DNA from: Mucilaginibacter lappiensis
Lineage (GTDB): Bacteria > Bacteroidota > Bacteroidia > Sphingobacteriales > Sphingobacteriaceae
Assembly (NCBI RefSeq): GCF_900155965.1
Contig: NZ_FTMG01000007.1
Span: forward strand, 62,001-126,000
Direction of reading: 5' to 3'
Length of the DNA stretch: 64,000 bases
The notes under the pieces are model-generated. The model was given only the letters and a program-made list of their open reading frames with translations. It had not been told where the DNA came from and did not search any database. Within the stretch, counting starts at the first letter, position 1; the number at the start of each line of letters is the position of its first letter. Shown one piece after another: positions 45,866-54,049 of this stretch. A program made the translations under genes and the position numbers.

Positions 45866-45918
45866 TTTCCGCCACAGGCGAGGAGGATGATCTTGCAAAG
45901 CACAGATCGGGGGAGTCA
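45866..45918. repeat. Diverged half copy of the GACTCACC/GGTGAGTC element
   Basis: TTTCCGCCACAGGCGAGGAG followed by AAGCACAGATCGGGGGAGTCAA resembles the right arm of the element at 19979-20143. The left arm is missing. Confidence 0.5.
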
Positions 45919-45946
45919 ACTCTGTCTGAGCAAAGTACCAATCACC

Positions 45947-46414
45947 TTAAAAATCATAAACCGTTACCCCAACTCCTTTATCTGTAAGTTCATTGGTGAT
46001 GATAGGTTCTATTTTGTCCCACGTGCCTCCCGCAAGCCCACAGCCAATTCTGGGCATATGCACTGTGGCCCCATTTTCGCGCGCAAATCCAGCCACTTTT
46101 TGAAGGCAGTCGCGGATAGCCTCATAACGGATGGGAGGATTTCCCTGCTCATCCTTATAAACCTTATGCTGTCCTATCATATTGGCAACCCATATATCCG
46201 GTTCAACCGGTACAAATTGAACCTGACCAAGCGTAAAACTCAGTTGTGATTTATGCCATTGCCGATATTGCTGCGCGGGTTCTGGCCAGCGTTTTGATAT
46301 AGCCAGTACAAAACCTTTACCCCAGCCACCGATATCGTTACAAACGTGAACTATAATTTTATTTCCGCCCCCAGCTGGCTTTGTTGCATCACCTTTTAAA
46401 TAAATAATATCCAT
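45947..46414 (-). CDS. Macro-domain protein (OARD1/TARG1-like)
   Basis: The 155-residue protein is a single macro domain: IIYLKGDATKP, the ADP-ribose loop VCNDIGGWGKGFV and PRIGCGLAGGTWDKIEPI. It resembles the ALC1/OARD1 branch, whose members remove ADP-ribose or deacylate O-acetyl-ADP-ribose. No ADP-ribosyltransferase such as DarT is adjacent, so it is not an obvious antitoxin here. The ATG at 46414 is the only good start. It is transcribed toward the right copy of the 280-bp element. Confidence 0.85.
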   Translation of the reverse strand: MDIIYLKGDATKPAGGGNKIIVHVCNDIGGWGKGFVLAISKRWPEPAQQYRQWHKSQLSFTLGQVQFVPVEPDIWVANMIGQHKVYKDEQGNPPIRYEAIRDCLQKVAGFARENGATVHMPRIGCGLAGGTWDKIEPIITNELTDKGVGVTVYDF

Positions 46415-46600
46415 GCTTAATCAAATAATGCGAAAGATAAGACAATCCTCTTTGAAGTACTATTTGTTCAACTCTTTGAATTCAATTTTAACTTGCAGGG
46501 TAAATAAATTTTGCTCACTTTTATAAAAATTACTATGTATATACATAATTACATATTAATTCCGTTTTAGATCAATAAACCAATTATAAAAATTTAGCGA

Positions 46601-47656
46601 ATGGACTTTTTACACGCCATATGGAATCAATTTACGGGCTTCTTTGGATTTGGCCAATTAATCGAAATCATCAAATCGGGCGATTATGGCAAGCTGCTTA
46701 CCTATGGGGGGTTTACTGCTTTATTGGTACCCATCATGCCCTTTTTACTCGTGATCGAGATTATCCGGGCGGCATTTTACAAGCGTTTTAAGGTGATCAA
46801 TTATAAGCTGACTTTTGTATCCTACGTGTTCAACGCCTTCATTGGCCGGGTAATATCCATTGCCATGGTAGGTATTTGCATTGGCCTGTTTGAAAAGTAC
46901 GCCATATTTAAACTTTCGTTTACCTGGTACTGGTTTATTTATGGGTACATCGTGTGGGAGTTTGGCCATTTTTTATATCATTATTTCGGGCACAAAGTAA
47001 GGTTGTTCTGGTGCCTGCACTCCACCCATCACGCCCCCGAAACCATGAATCTTTCGGTAAGTTACGCTCACTTCTTTTTAGAAGGACCTTATGCCGATTT
47101 TATCCGCACCACTACCTGTATTTTGCTGGGCGTGCCACCGGCCATGTTGTTTGTGATTATGTTTATTGACGGCTTTTGGGGGGGTATGATCCATATTGGC
47201 GAAAACCTGGTACATGATGGTCGCCTGGGTTTCCTGAATAATATCATCTTAACTCCGTCGCACCACCGCGTGCATCATGCCCGCAACCCACTTTATATGG
47301 ATACCAATTTTTGCAACCTGCTGAACATCTGGGATAAGGTTTTTGGCACTTACCAGGTTGAAGACCGCGACATACCTATCGAATACGGGATCAGTCGCCC
47401 GATGATCAAGAACAGCTTCCTGGATGCTTATTTTGGTGAGATAGTTGCCCTGGCTAAGGATGTATACCGGGCGCCGGGCATCAAAAACAAATTCCTGTAC
47501 ATGGTAATGCCCCCGGGATGGAGCCATACCGGCGATCATAAAATGACCACCGTAGTAAAAAAGAAATATTTTGAAGAGCTGCTGCAGCAACAGACCAACC
47601 CTGTAAACGATGCAGACAAGGCAGGCACCCAAAATAACGAACCTGTGCTGTCATAA
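46601..47656 (+). CDS. Sterol desaturase / fatty acid hydroxylase family membrane protein
   Basis: The 351-residue protein has four or more hydrophobic segments in its first half and the histidine clusters of the di-iron membrane hydroxylases: HFLYH (about 125-129), HSTHH (about 140-144) and HHRVHH (about 222-227). These enzymes introduce hydroxyl groups or double bonds in lipids using O2. The substrate is unknown; Bacteroidota usually lack sterols, so a fatty acid or sphingolipid is more likely. The gene stands alone. Confidence 0.88.
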   Translation: MDFLHAIWNQFTGFFGFGQLIEIIKSGDYGKLLTYGGFTALLVPIMPFLLVIEIIRAAFYKRFKVINYKLTFVSYVFNAFIGRVISIAMVGICIGLFEKYAIFKLSFTWYWFIYGYIVWEFGHFLYHYFGHKVRLFWCLHSTHHAPETMNLSVSYAHFFLEGPYADFIRTTTCILLGVPPAMLFVIMFIDGFWGGMIHIGENLVHDGRLGFLNNIILTPSHHRVHHARNPLYMDTNFCNLLNIWDKVFGTYQVEDRDIPIEYGISRPMIKNSFLDAYFGEIVALAKDVYRAPGIKNKFLYMVMPPGWSHTGDHKMTTVVKKKYFEELLQQQTNPVNDADKAGTQNNEPVLS

Positions 47657-47684
47657 GCATGATGTTCGTAAGAAAAAAAAGAAT

Positions 47685-47804
47685 TGTCATTTCGAATGAG
47701 GCACGAGGAGAAATCTTCTTCGGCAAGCAATTTGGGATTTGTACACAGCACAAGATTTCTCTTTCGCACAACGCTTTGCCCTACGCAGCTCTATCGAAAT
47801 GACA
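47685..47804. repeat. GTCAT-type palindromic element, copy 3
   Basis: TGTCATTTCGA at the left pairs with TCGAAATGACA at the right, and inner GGAGAAATCTT pairs imperfectly with AAGATTTCTC. It starts 29 bases after the desaturase stop. Confidence 0.7.
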
Positions 47805-47915
47805 TTTTTTTGAGTTTTGATTTTCTCCAGCCCAGCGTTGCTTGCCGCAAAATATCCGCGATGATATCCCGGGATTTGCCTTTTCATCAAAATAGCCTTA
47901 CTTTCATTATTAATA

Positions 47916-48260
47916 ATGAGTGATCCTATATTTAAATTGAATGGCAGGGTGTGGATAGAGATCGGGGACGAAAAAGTTCTCGGCCATGGGCGGGTAGAAC
48001 TGTTGGGGCGCATCCAGGCTTCCGGTTCTATCAGGCAGGCTGCCCTGCAAATGAAAATGTCATACAAGCAAGCGTGGGACCTGGTAAACCACATGAATGA
48101 GCACTTTGGGCAACCGCTGGTGATATCCCACCGCGGAGGTAGAGGTGGTGGCAATGCAGTGATAACCGAGTATGGTATAAGGGTGATCGGGGAGTTTCAC
48201 CTGTTGCATCAAAAATTACAGGAGTTTTTAAAAGATAGTAACCCAAATATCCGGCTATAA
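47916..48260 (+). CDS. ModE-type winged-helix DNA-binding protein without sensor domain
   Basis: The 114-residue protein matches the N-terminal DNA-binding half of ModE: GSIRQAALQMKMSYKQAWDLVNHMN (37-61) and GGRGGGNAVITEYGIRVI (74-91) align with the equivalent segments of the E. coli molybdate repressor/activator. The C-terminal TOBE/Mop domains that bind molybdate are absent. Stand-alone ModE-HTH proteins are known in many bacteria, but how they sense metal is unclear. A ModE-like operator occurs about 800 bases downstream, ahead of a TonB receptor gene. Confidence 0.88.
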   Translation: MSDPIFKLNGRVWIEIGDEKVLGHGRVELLGRIQASGSIRQAALQMKMSYKQAWDLVNHMNEHFGQPLVISHRGGRGGGNAVITEYGIRVIGEFHLLHQKLQEFLKDSNPNIRL

Positions 48261-48366
48261 ATTTTCGCCCAGGTTAAATTATATTATCAGATTGAACAAA
48301 AGTCTGGCGTACAATTTATTTTTCTCCGCCTTCTGTTATCTTTAACACAAATTTTTAAAAAACCTT

Positions 48367-48786
48367 ATGGAACAAAAACCTTCAAACGCGTTTATAGGCG
48401 CTGCATGGGCAGCTTTAATTATAGGCTTTGTAGCCTATAACATTGGTTTATGGAATGCGCAAATGCCCCTTAACGAAAAAGGCTACTACTTTACGATACT
48501 ACTTTTTGGATTGTTTGCAGCTATATCTGTACAAAAAAGTGTTCGCGACAGATTAGAGGGTATCCCTGTAACCAATATTTATTATGGCTTAAGCTGGGCT
48601 TGTACTCTCATCCCGATTCTATTATTAACCATAGGCTTGTGGAACGCCACTTTAACATTGAGCGAAAAAGGCTTTTATGCCATGTCCTTTTTACTAACCT
48701 TATTTGCGGCCATAGCGGTACAGAAAAATACCAGGGATATGATCAACTATGATAAGGTATCCGGCAAAAACAATAACGTAGATTAA
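48367..48786 (+). CDS. YiaA/YiaB-family inner-membrane protein
   Basis: The 139-residue protein has four predicted membrane helices arranged as two copies of a two-helix unit (FIGAAWAALIIGFVAYNIGLW; NEKGYYFTILLFGLFAAISVQK; then GLSWACTLIPILLLTIGLW; SEKGFYAMSFLLTLFAAIAVQK). This internal duplication is the YiaAB domain pattern. The family has no established function. It follows the ModE-like gene by 106 bases on the same strand. Confidence 0.85.
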   Translation: MEQKPSNAFIGAAWAALIIGFVAYNIGLWNAQMPLNEKGYYFTILLFGLFAAISVQKSVRDRLEGIPVTNIYYGLSWACTLIPILLLTIGLWNATLTLSEKGFYAMSFLLTLFAAIAVQKNTRDMINYDKVSGKNNNVD

Positions 48787-48887
48787 TTTGGGGTCTTCTT
48801 TCCAACCCTTTAAGCCACATTTCTTAACTGTGTTTTCAGATTTCAGACGAAGTTTTGAAAACTTAAGTCTTTGCATATACAATGAAT

Positions 48888-48959
48888 GTTATGCTGATTT
48901 CTGTCGAAACATGGAGAGCAGGCCTTTGCGCTCAACCCTTCGACAAGCTCAGACTGACA
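48888..48959. repeat. GTCAT-type element, copy 4 (degenerate)
   Basis: It shares GTCGAA, CATGG, GCAGGCCT and CCCTTCGAC with copy 2 at 22949-23020, but the left arm is eroded. It lies in the 308-base spacer ahead of the TonB receptor gene. Confidence 0.55.
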
Positions 48960-49062
48960 ACCCTCCTTTTTGAGTATTCCGTAGTTTCATATCTAAAACA
49001 TCCGCTCAAATTCAACAAATAATTCCCGGATACACTAAATTTCGGTCAAAATTGCGAATTTG

Positions 49063-49086
49063 CGTTATATAAAATAAGATATAACG
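49063..49086. promoter_or_regulatory. ModE-like operator ahead of the TonB receptor
   Basis: CGTTATAT-N8-ATATAACG is a perfect dyad. It matches the E. coli modA operator as I remember it (CGTTATAT, 8 bases, ACATAACG). It ends 8 bases before the ATG, a position suited to repression. No clear -7 element could be assigned next to it. Confidence 0.7.
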
Positions 49087-49094
49087 TATCGTCC

Positions 49095-51098
49095 ATGAAA
49101 AAACCTTTACTTTTTATTACAACTGTTTTAACCACGCTCACCCTATTTCATTTAAATACACATGCCCAGGAAAGGGACACCTCCAAACATGTTTTCCAGC
49201 TTGGGCAAGTGAATATCATTGGTACCAAAGATAGTTTACGATCAGATAAATTAAGTTCGGGTACTATCAACCGGTATAATCGTTTAACCGTATCCAGCGC
49301 CTTAAATCTGCTGCCTGGTGTTACGTTAACAGCCGTGGGCCCCAGGAATGAATCGGCGGTGAGCATCCGCGGGTTTGATGTACGTTCGGTTCCTATTTAC
49401 CTGGATGGCGTGCCCCTGTATGTACCTTATGATGGCTATGTAGACCTGGCCCGGTTCAATACCTTCAATTTATCAGAAATACAGGTTGCCAAAGGCTATT
49501 CATCCGTTTTGTACGGCCCCAATGCCGAAGGTGGTGCCATCAACCTCATCAGTCGTAAGCCGGTAAAACCGTTTGAACTGAGCGCCATTGCCGGCTGGTT
49601 AAGTGGCGGCTATGGGCTAAATACTAATATAGGCTCCAACCTGGGCAAGGTTTATTACGAGATTTCGGCATCGCAGTTAAAACGTAACTGGTACCCGTTG
49701 TCGCATGATTTTGTACCAACAAAGAACGAGGATGGCGGTCACCGCGACAACTCTTATAATAACGACATCGCTGTAAGCGGAAAAGTTGGTTTTACCCCCA
49801 CGGCTAACCAGGAATATGCTGTAGGTTACAGCTATCAGCATGGAACCAAAGGTACTCCTGTTTACACCGGCGATGATGCGGCTAACCCTTTATTTAAAAG
49901 TCCGCGCTATTGGAAATGGCCAAATTGGGATACACAAAGCCTTTATTTGATCAGCAATAACCGCATTAATAGTACCAACTTAATCAAAACCCGCTGGTAC
50001 TATGATCAGTTTAGAAACAACCTGCAAAGTTTTGATAATGCCTCCTACAACAGCATGACCAAACCTTATGCCTTCACCAGTATTTACAATGACTACACAT
50101 TGGGGAGCAGTATCGTATTTGAAAATACCGACTTAAAAAACAACAGTTTTAGCGTAGCCGGTCATTTTAAGCAGGATGTGCACCGTGAGCATAATGTAGG
50201 GGAGCCCATAAGACGCGATGCGGACAACAACTTTACCATTGGTGCCGAGGATACTTATCACCTAACATCGGCTTTAAAAGCCAATGCCGGTGTAAGTTAT
50301 ATGAACAGACACAGTATTGATGCTCAACAATACACCAACAATGTGGTGAGCCAGCTGCCCGCCAATAGCAACAGTGCCTGGAACTTGCAGGGTTTGTTAC
50401 AGTACGATATCGACACTACCAATGCCATTACCTTATCGGTAGCCCGCAAAACACGCTTCGCTACCATTAAGGACAGATACTCCTACAAATTCGGCACGTT
50501 TATCCCCAACCCTGATCTGAAAGCCGAGAATGCTTTGAATTACGATTTGAGCTATCATACCTTGTTCGTGGGCAAACTATCGGTACAGGCATCCTTATTT
50601 TACAGCAAGATAGGTAACCTGATACAAACGGTAAACAATGTACAGGTTGATCCTAAAACGGGCACTAACTTATCACAAGTACAAAATGTAGGTCGTGCGG
50701 AGTATTATGGTACTGAATTGGCCATTGGTTACCCTATTGCCGACCAGGTGCGGATTGATGCCAATTACACTTATCTGAAACGTAAAAATCTATCAAGCCC
50801 ATCTATTTATTTGACCGATGTACCGCAAAACAAAGTATTTGGATCGATACAGTACACACCCATCAAAAAGCTATATGTGATGGCATCGGAGGAGTATAAC
50901 TCTAAAAGATACAGTACTAGCTACGGCACCGTATCCGGTGAGTTTGCCCTCACCAATGTAAAAGCGCATTTAACACTGGTTAAAGGATTTTCGATTGAAG
51001 GCGGCGTAAATAACCTGTTTGATAAGAACTATACCCTGGTAGAAGGCTTCCCCGAAGCCGGGCGTAATTATTTTGCTAATGTGATATTTAGTTATTGA
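49095..51098 (+). CDS. TonB-dependent outer-membrane receptor (possible molybdenum link)
   Basis: The 667-residue protein has a signal peptide (ending NTHAQ), a TonB-box-like region (GQVNIIGTKD), a plug (SALNLLPGVTLTAVGPRNES, VSIRGFDVRSVPIYLDGVP, VLYGPNAEGGAINLISRKP) and a 22-strand-type barrel ending in an aromatic residue (FANVIFSY). It lacks the SusC regulatory domain, so it belongs with siderophore/vitamin-type receptors. The ModE-like operator just upstream suggests control by molybdate, hence uptake of molybdenum or a molybdenum complex is a reasonable inference but not shown. The following genes encode a cytochrome c peroxidase and a molybdopterin-fold protein. Confidence 0.88.
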   Translation: MKKPLLFITTVLTTLTLFHLNTHAQERDTSKHVFQLGQVNIIGTKDSLRSDKLSSGTINRYNRLTVSSALNLLPGVTLTAVGPRNESAVSIRGFDVRSVPIYLDGVPLYVPYDGYVDLARFNTFNLSEIQVAKGYSSVLYGPNAEGGAINLISRKPVKPFELSAIAGWLSGGYGLNTNIGSNLGKVYYEISASQLKRNWYPLSHDFVPTKNEDGGHRDNSYNNDIAVSGKVGFTPTANQEYAVGYSYQHGTKGTPVYTGDDAANPLFKSPRYWKWPNWDTQSLYLISNNRINSTNLIKTRWYYDQFRNNLQSFDNASYNSMTKPYAFTSIYNDYTLGSSIVFENTDLKNNSFSVAGHFKQDVHREHNVGEPIRRDADNNFTIGAEDTYHLTSALKANAGVSYMNRHSIDAQQYTNNVVSQLPANSNSAWNLQGLLQYDIDTTNAITLSVARKTRFATIKDRYSYKFGTFIPNPDLKAENALNYDLSYHTLFVGKLSVQASLFYSKIGNLIQTVNNVQVDPKTGTNLSQVQNVGRAEYYGTELAIGYPIADQVRIDANYTYLKRKNLSSPSIYLTDVPQNKVFGSIQYTPIKKLYVMASEEYNSKRYSTSYGTVSGEFALTNVKAHLTLVKGFSIEGGVNNLFDKNYTLVEGFPEAGRNYFANVIFSY

Positions 51099-51106
51099 TG
51101 AACCAT

Positions 51107-51185
51107 TGTCATTCTGAACGGAGTGAAGAATCTGTTCTGCACTTTCCAATTCAATAATAGATTCTTCACTCCGTTCAGAATGACA
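51107..51185. repeat. GTCAT-type palindromic element, copy 5
   Basis: It has 27-bp perfect arms (51107-51133 and 51159-51185) around a 25-base loop, and begins 9 bases after the receptor stop. It could act as a 3' hairpin for the receptor mRNA. Confidence 0.85.
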
Positions 51186-51251
51186 GTCTTTTAATTTTAA
51201 AGTTAATGCCCCCTTCCGTTTAGTATCAAATAGCACAAGGTCATTATTTAT

Positions 51252-51259
51252 TAAATTTG
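51252..51259 (+). promoter_or_regulatory. -7 element of the cytochrome c peroxidase gene
   Basis: TAAATTTG matches TAnnTTTG and ends three bases before the ATG at 51263. Transcription would begin about at the start codon, suggesting a leaderless message and a promoter separate from the TonB receptor. Confidence 0.6.
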
Positions 51260-51262
51260 TAC

Positions 51263-52402
51263 ATGAACCACCCCAAACATAACCCGCTTTTGAATCGGCT
51301 AAGAAAAGGCCGGGTTATGTTCCTGCTGCTCATCTTTGTTATAGTATCCGGCTGGTGTTATGTAGATAGCAGCATTGAAACAGGCCCATACAATCTGGTA
51401 TATCCCACCAATTTTGGCAACCGAGTTAACATCCCGGCTGATAATCCTACCACCAAACAAGGTGTTTACCTGGGTCGGATGCTTTTTTACGAGACCAAAC
51501 TTTCGAGCAATAACAAACTCTCCTGCAGCAGCTGCCATCAGCAGGATAAGGCATTCACCGATGGACGGGCATTTAGCCCCGGGGTAGATGGTATATTAAC
51601 ACCACGCAATTCTATGTCGCTGGTCAACTTGCTTTGGGCGCGTAAGTTTTTTTGGGATGGCCGCGCCAGTGGTTTGGAAGAACAAGCCATGACACCATTG
51701 ACCAGTCCGCACGAAATGGGGCAATCATTAACTACATCAGCACAAAAATTAACCCAAGCAACCAACTACCCTACCTTGTTTAAATTGGTTTATGGTGATG
51801 AAAAGATCACTGGTGATAGAATAGTAAAAGCTATATCACAGTTTGAGCGTACGCTGATATCGGCCAATTCCAGGTATGATCAGTACCTGCGGGGCGCTTA
51901 CCAACCTACGCCTGACGAATTAAAAGGCATGGAGTTGTTTAATACGATGCCTCATCCTGAAAAAGGTATCCGCGGGGCTAATTGCAGTCATTGCCATGGT
52001 GGTCCCAAAACCTATATGGAACTGTTTCATAACAACGGCCTTGATAGTCTGCCCAAAGACTCCGGAATGGAAATACTGACCCGCTTACCGGCCGATCGTG
52101 GTCGTTTTAAAGTACCTACACTACGCAATATAGCCTTCACAGCCCCTTACATGCACGACGGCAGGTTTAAAACGCTGGAAGAGGTAGTTGATCATTACAG
52201 TGAACACATCGAGCAATCAGCCTCATTAAGCTCATTTCTGCAGGGCGAGTCCAACGAGCCCGGGGGTAAAAGCCTGAAACTGCTGCCGGTGGAGAAAAAA
52301 CAGCTCATCGCTTTCCTGAATATGCTTACTGATTCTGCGTTTATCACCAATCCCGCGTTTTCCGATCCGCATTTACTCAGCACAAAAAATAAAAAGCACT
52401 AA
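51263..52402 (+). CDS. Di-haem cytochrome c peroxidase (MauG/CcpA family)
   Basis: The 379-residue protein has one N-terminal membrane segment or signal (VMFLLLIFVIVSGWCYV) and two c-type haem sites, CSSCH at 88-92 and CSHCH at 241-245, with the family words FWDGRASGLEEQAMTPL and APYMHDGRFKTLEEVVDHY. These periplasmic enzymes reduce H2O2 or, as in MauG, oxidise protein side chains. An in-frame TTG six bases earlier exists, but the ATG is preferred. It is followed after 10 bases by the molybdopterin-fold gene, so the two form an operon. Confidence 0.92.
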   Translation: MNHPKHNPLLNRLRKGRVMFLLLIFVIVSGWCYVDSSIETGPYNLVYPTNFGNRVNIPADNPTTKQGVYLGRMLFYETKLSSNNKLSCSSCHQQDKAFTDGRAFSPGVDGILTPRNSMSLVNLLWARKFFWDGRASGLEEQAMTPLTSPHEMGQSLTTSAQKLTQATNYPTLFKLVYGDEKITGDRIVKAISQFERTLISANSRYDQYLRGAYQPTPDELKGMELFNTMPHPEKGIRGANCSHCHGGPKTYMELFHNNGLDSLPKDSGMEILTRLPADRGRFKVPTLRNIAFTAPYMHDGRFKTLEEVVDHYSEHIEQSASLSSFLQGESNEPGGKSLKLLPVEKKQLIAFLNMLTDSAFITNPAFSDPHLLSTKNKKH

Positions 52403-52412
52403 ATTTATACCC

Positions 52413-52904
52413 ATGAAGAAACAATTCCTGATAGCCTGTATGGTTTTACTAAGCTTTACAACTATCCCATTTATATCGCAGGCACAAACCATTAAAATAA
52501 GCGGCGAGGTTAGTACACCCTTAACTGTTGATGCTGCTTACTTGCAAAAATTCACCCAAACCACGGTGGTACGTAAAGACCGGGACGGGAAAGATCATAC
52601 CTACAGTGGGGTTATCCTGTCGGAGATATTGAAAGGTGCCGGTGTTACCCTGGGCCCGGAACTGAAAGGCGAAAACTTAACCAAATACCTGCTGGTGGAA
52701 GCCAGCGATGGTTACCAGGTAATCTTCGCGCTGGCCGAACTGGATAAAAGCTTTACCGACCGTGCCATCATCCTGGCAGATAAGGTGGACGGCGCGCCCC
52801 TTGCCACTGCAGATGGCCCCTACCGCATCATTGTACAGGACGAAAAGAAACCCGCCCGCTGCATTAAACAAGTAACGGCAATGCAGGTGCATTTTGTGAA
52901 ATAA
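52413..52904 (+). CDS. Minimal secreted molybdopterin-oxidoreductase-fold protein
   Basis: The 163-residue protein has a signal peptide (ending SQAQ, about residue 25) and a single domain like the cofactor domain of the sulfite oxidase/YedY group: TYSGVILSEILKGAGV, LLVEASDGYQVIFALAEL and ADGPYRIIVQDEKKPARCIKQVTAMQV. The cysteine that coordinates molybdenum in sulfite oxidase is not at its usual place; the only Cys of the mature chain is in ARCIKQ near the end. It may thus bind cofactor weakly, bind something else, or need a partner. It shares an operon with the cytochrome c peroxidase. Confidence 0.78.
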   Translation: MKKQFLIACMVLLSFTTIPFISQAQTIKISGEVSTPLTVDAAYLQKFTQTTVVRKDRDGKDHTYSGVILSEILKGAGVTLGPELKGENLTKYLLVEASDGYQVIFALAELDKSFTDRAIILADKVDGAPLATADGPYRIIVQDEKKPARCIKQVTAMQVHFVK

Positions 52905-52915
52905 TATTTAAAAAC

Positions 52916-52994
52916 TGTTATTCTGAGCGAAGCGAAGAATCTATTCGTGAACTTAGCAATCAATAATAGATCCTTCGCTTCGCTCAGGATGACA
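52916..52994. repeat. GTCAT-type palindromic element, copy 6
   Basis: Arms TGTTATTCTGAGCGAAGCGA and its near complement (two mismatches) enclose a 25-base loop. It starts 12 bases after the stop of the molybdopterin-fold gene. Confidence 0.8.
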
Positions 52995-53053
52995 AACTAT
53001 TTTGTGTTTATAGGAATTCTTTCTATTTTTCTGGAGCGGACCGCATTTAAAAA

Positions 53054-53701
53054 TCACCCCAATATTTCCGCAATATCTTCAAAGCCCTTTTCGCGGGCCA
53101 GATCGGCGGGGAGTTTACCACCTTCCATACGTACATTGGTAATGGCACCATGCTCCAGCAGCAGGATCAGCATTTCGATATTGCCGTTTTGCGCAGCCGA
53201 ATGTATAGGCGTAGCGCCTGCCTGTTGTTTTACATTTACCTGCGCGCCGTTTTCAACCAGCAAACGGGCTATAGCGGTATAATTACCGGCACAAGCCGAG
53301 TGGATGGGAGCAACCTGGAAACCATTATTGGATGGCCGGTTTACATCCGAACCGTTACTTACAAGGTAACGGGCAACCGCTTCATGCCCAAAATAACAGG
53401 CCAAACCCAGTGGGGTAAAACCATCGGAGGCGTGATCATTAACAGTATCGGGAGCAGTTTCTACAAAATGACTTACTACCTCTAATTTCCCTGCAGCAGC
53501 GGCTTCAAACAGCGTGATCTGGTTAACGTATCTTAATAACACATCGGTAACCTCTGATTTTTTGTAGTAACACGACAACATTAAGGGTGAAACCTGGTGA
53601 CTGGTTATGGTAGTGGCCAGCGCAGGGCTTTGCATCAGTAAGGCTTCCAGCTTACTCAGATCGGCGGTGGTGATGTATTGTTCCAGCTTTTCTATACTCA
53701 T
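53054..53701 (-). CDS. Ankyrin-repeat protein
   Basis: The 215-residue protein consists of about five to six ankyrin repeats, clearest at DGFTPLGLACYFGHEAVARYLVSNGSDVN, FQVAPIHSACAGNYTAIARLLVENGAQVN and AGATPIHSAAQNGNIEMLILLLEHGA. Ankyrin repeats mediate protein binding. No signal peptide or other domain is present. The chosen ATG is MSIEKLEQ; ATGs at 53710 and 53725 are also in frame. It stands alone between a GTCAT element and a repeat ahead of ftsK. Confidence 0.88.
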   Translation of the reverse strand: MSIEKLEQYITTADLSKLEALLMQSPALATTITSHQVSPLMLSCYYKKSEVTDVLLRYVNQITLFEAAAAGKLEVVSHFVETAPDTVNDHASDGFTPLGLACYFGHEAVARYLVSNGSDVNRPSNNGFQVAPIHSACAGNYTAIARLLVENGAQVNVKQQAGATPIHSAAQNGNIEMLILLLEHGAITNVRMEGGKLPADLAREKGFEDIAEILG

Positions 53702-53849
53702 GGCGTACATTGGTTCAAGCCGCAATTACTCGGGCTATGCTTTTAATAAGGTTCTTTTACGAGGATGGTACCAGATGGTTTTCAATAATACTAAAAAATA
53801 AAAATACGATTAAATAATTGTTTAATCTGCTAACTTTATGGGAAGGGAG

Positions 53850-53995
53850 TTCGGATGTCGGATGTTCGATTTCGGATTTACTTTGATTTGGGATTTCGGA
53901 TGTTCGATTTCGGATTTATCATATTTGAAGATGTAAGCCCTTTTTACATTCACTTAAATCCGAAATCGAACATCCGAAATCCGAGATTCCAAATC
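53850..53995. repeat. Gene-less copy of the TTCGGATTT inverted repeat
   Basis: Two direct copies (53850-53880, 53891-53919) face one inverted copy (53955-53982). The second and third share a 28-bp perfect complement around a 36-base loop. The core is the same as in the ends of the pyrR/pyrB cassette, but no gene lies between the arms. Confidence 0.75.
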
Positions 53996-54017
53996 CGAAA
54001 TCACGTGAAATTTTATG

Positions 54018-54025
54018 TAAGTTTG
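54018..54025 (+). promoter_or_regulatory. -7 element of ftsK
   Basis: TAAGTTTG is an exact match, 25 bases before the ATG at 54050. It shows that the longer in-frame start at 53855, inside the repeat, is wrong. Confidence 0.65.
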
Positions 54026-54049
54026 CACTTAAAGGATGTTACATCAGCG

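Noticed and set aside
45947..46414. Macro-domain protein as a DarG antitoxin
   Set aside because: No DarT-like partner is adjacent and the domain looks like the OARD1 branch.
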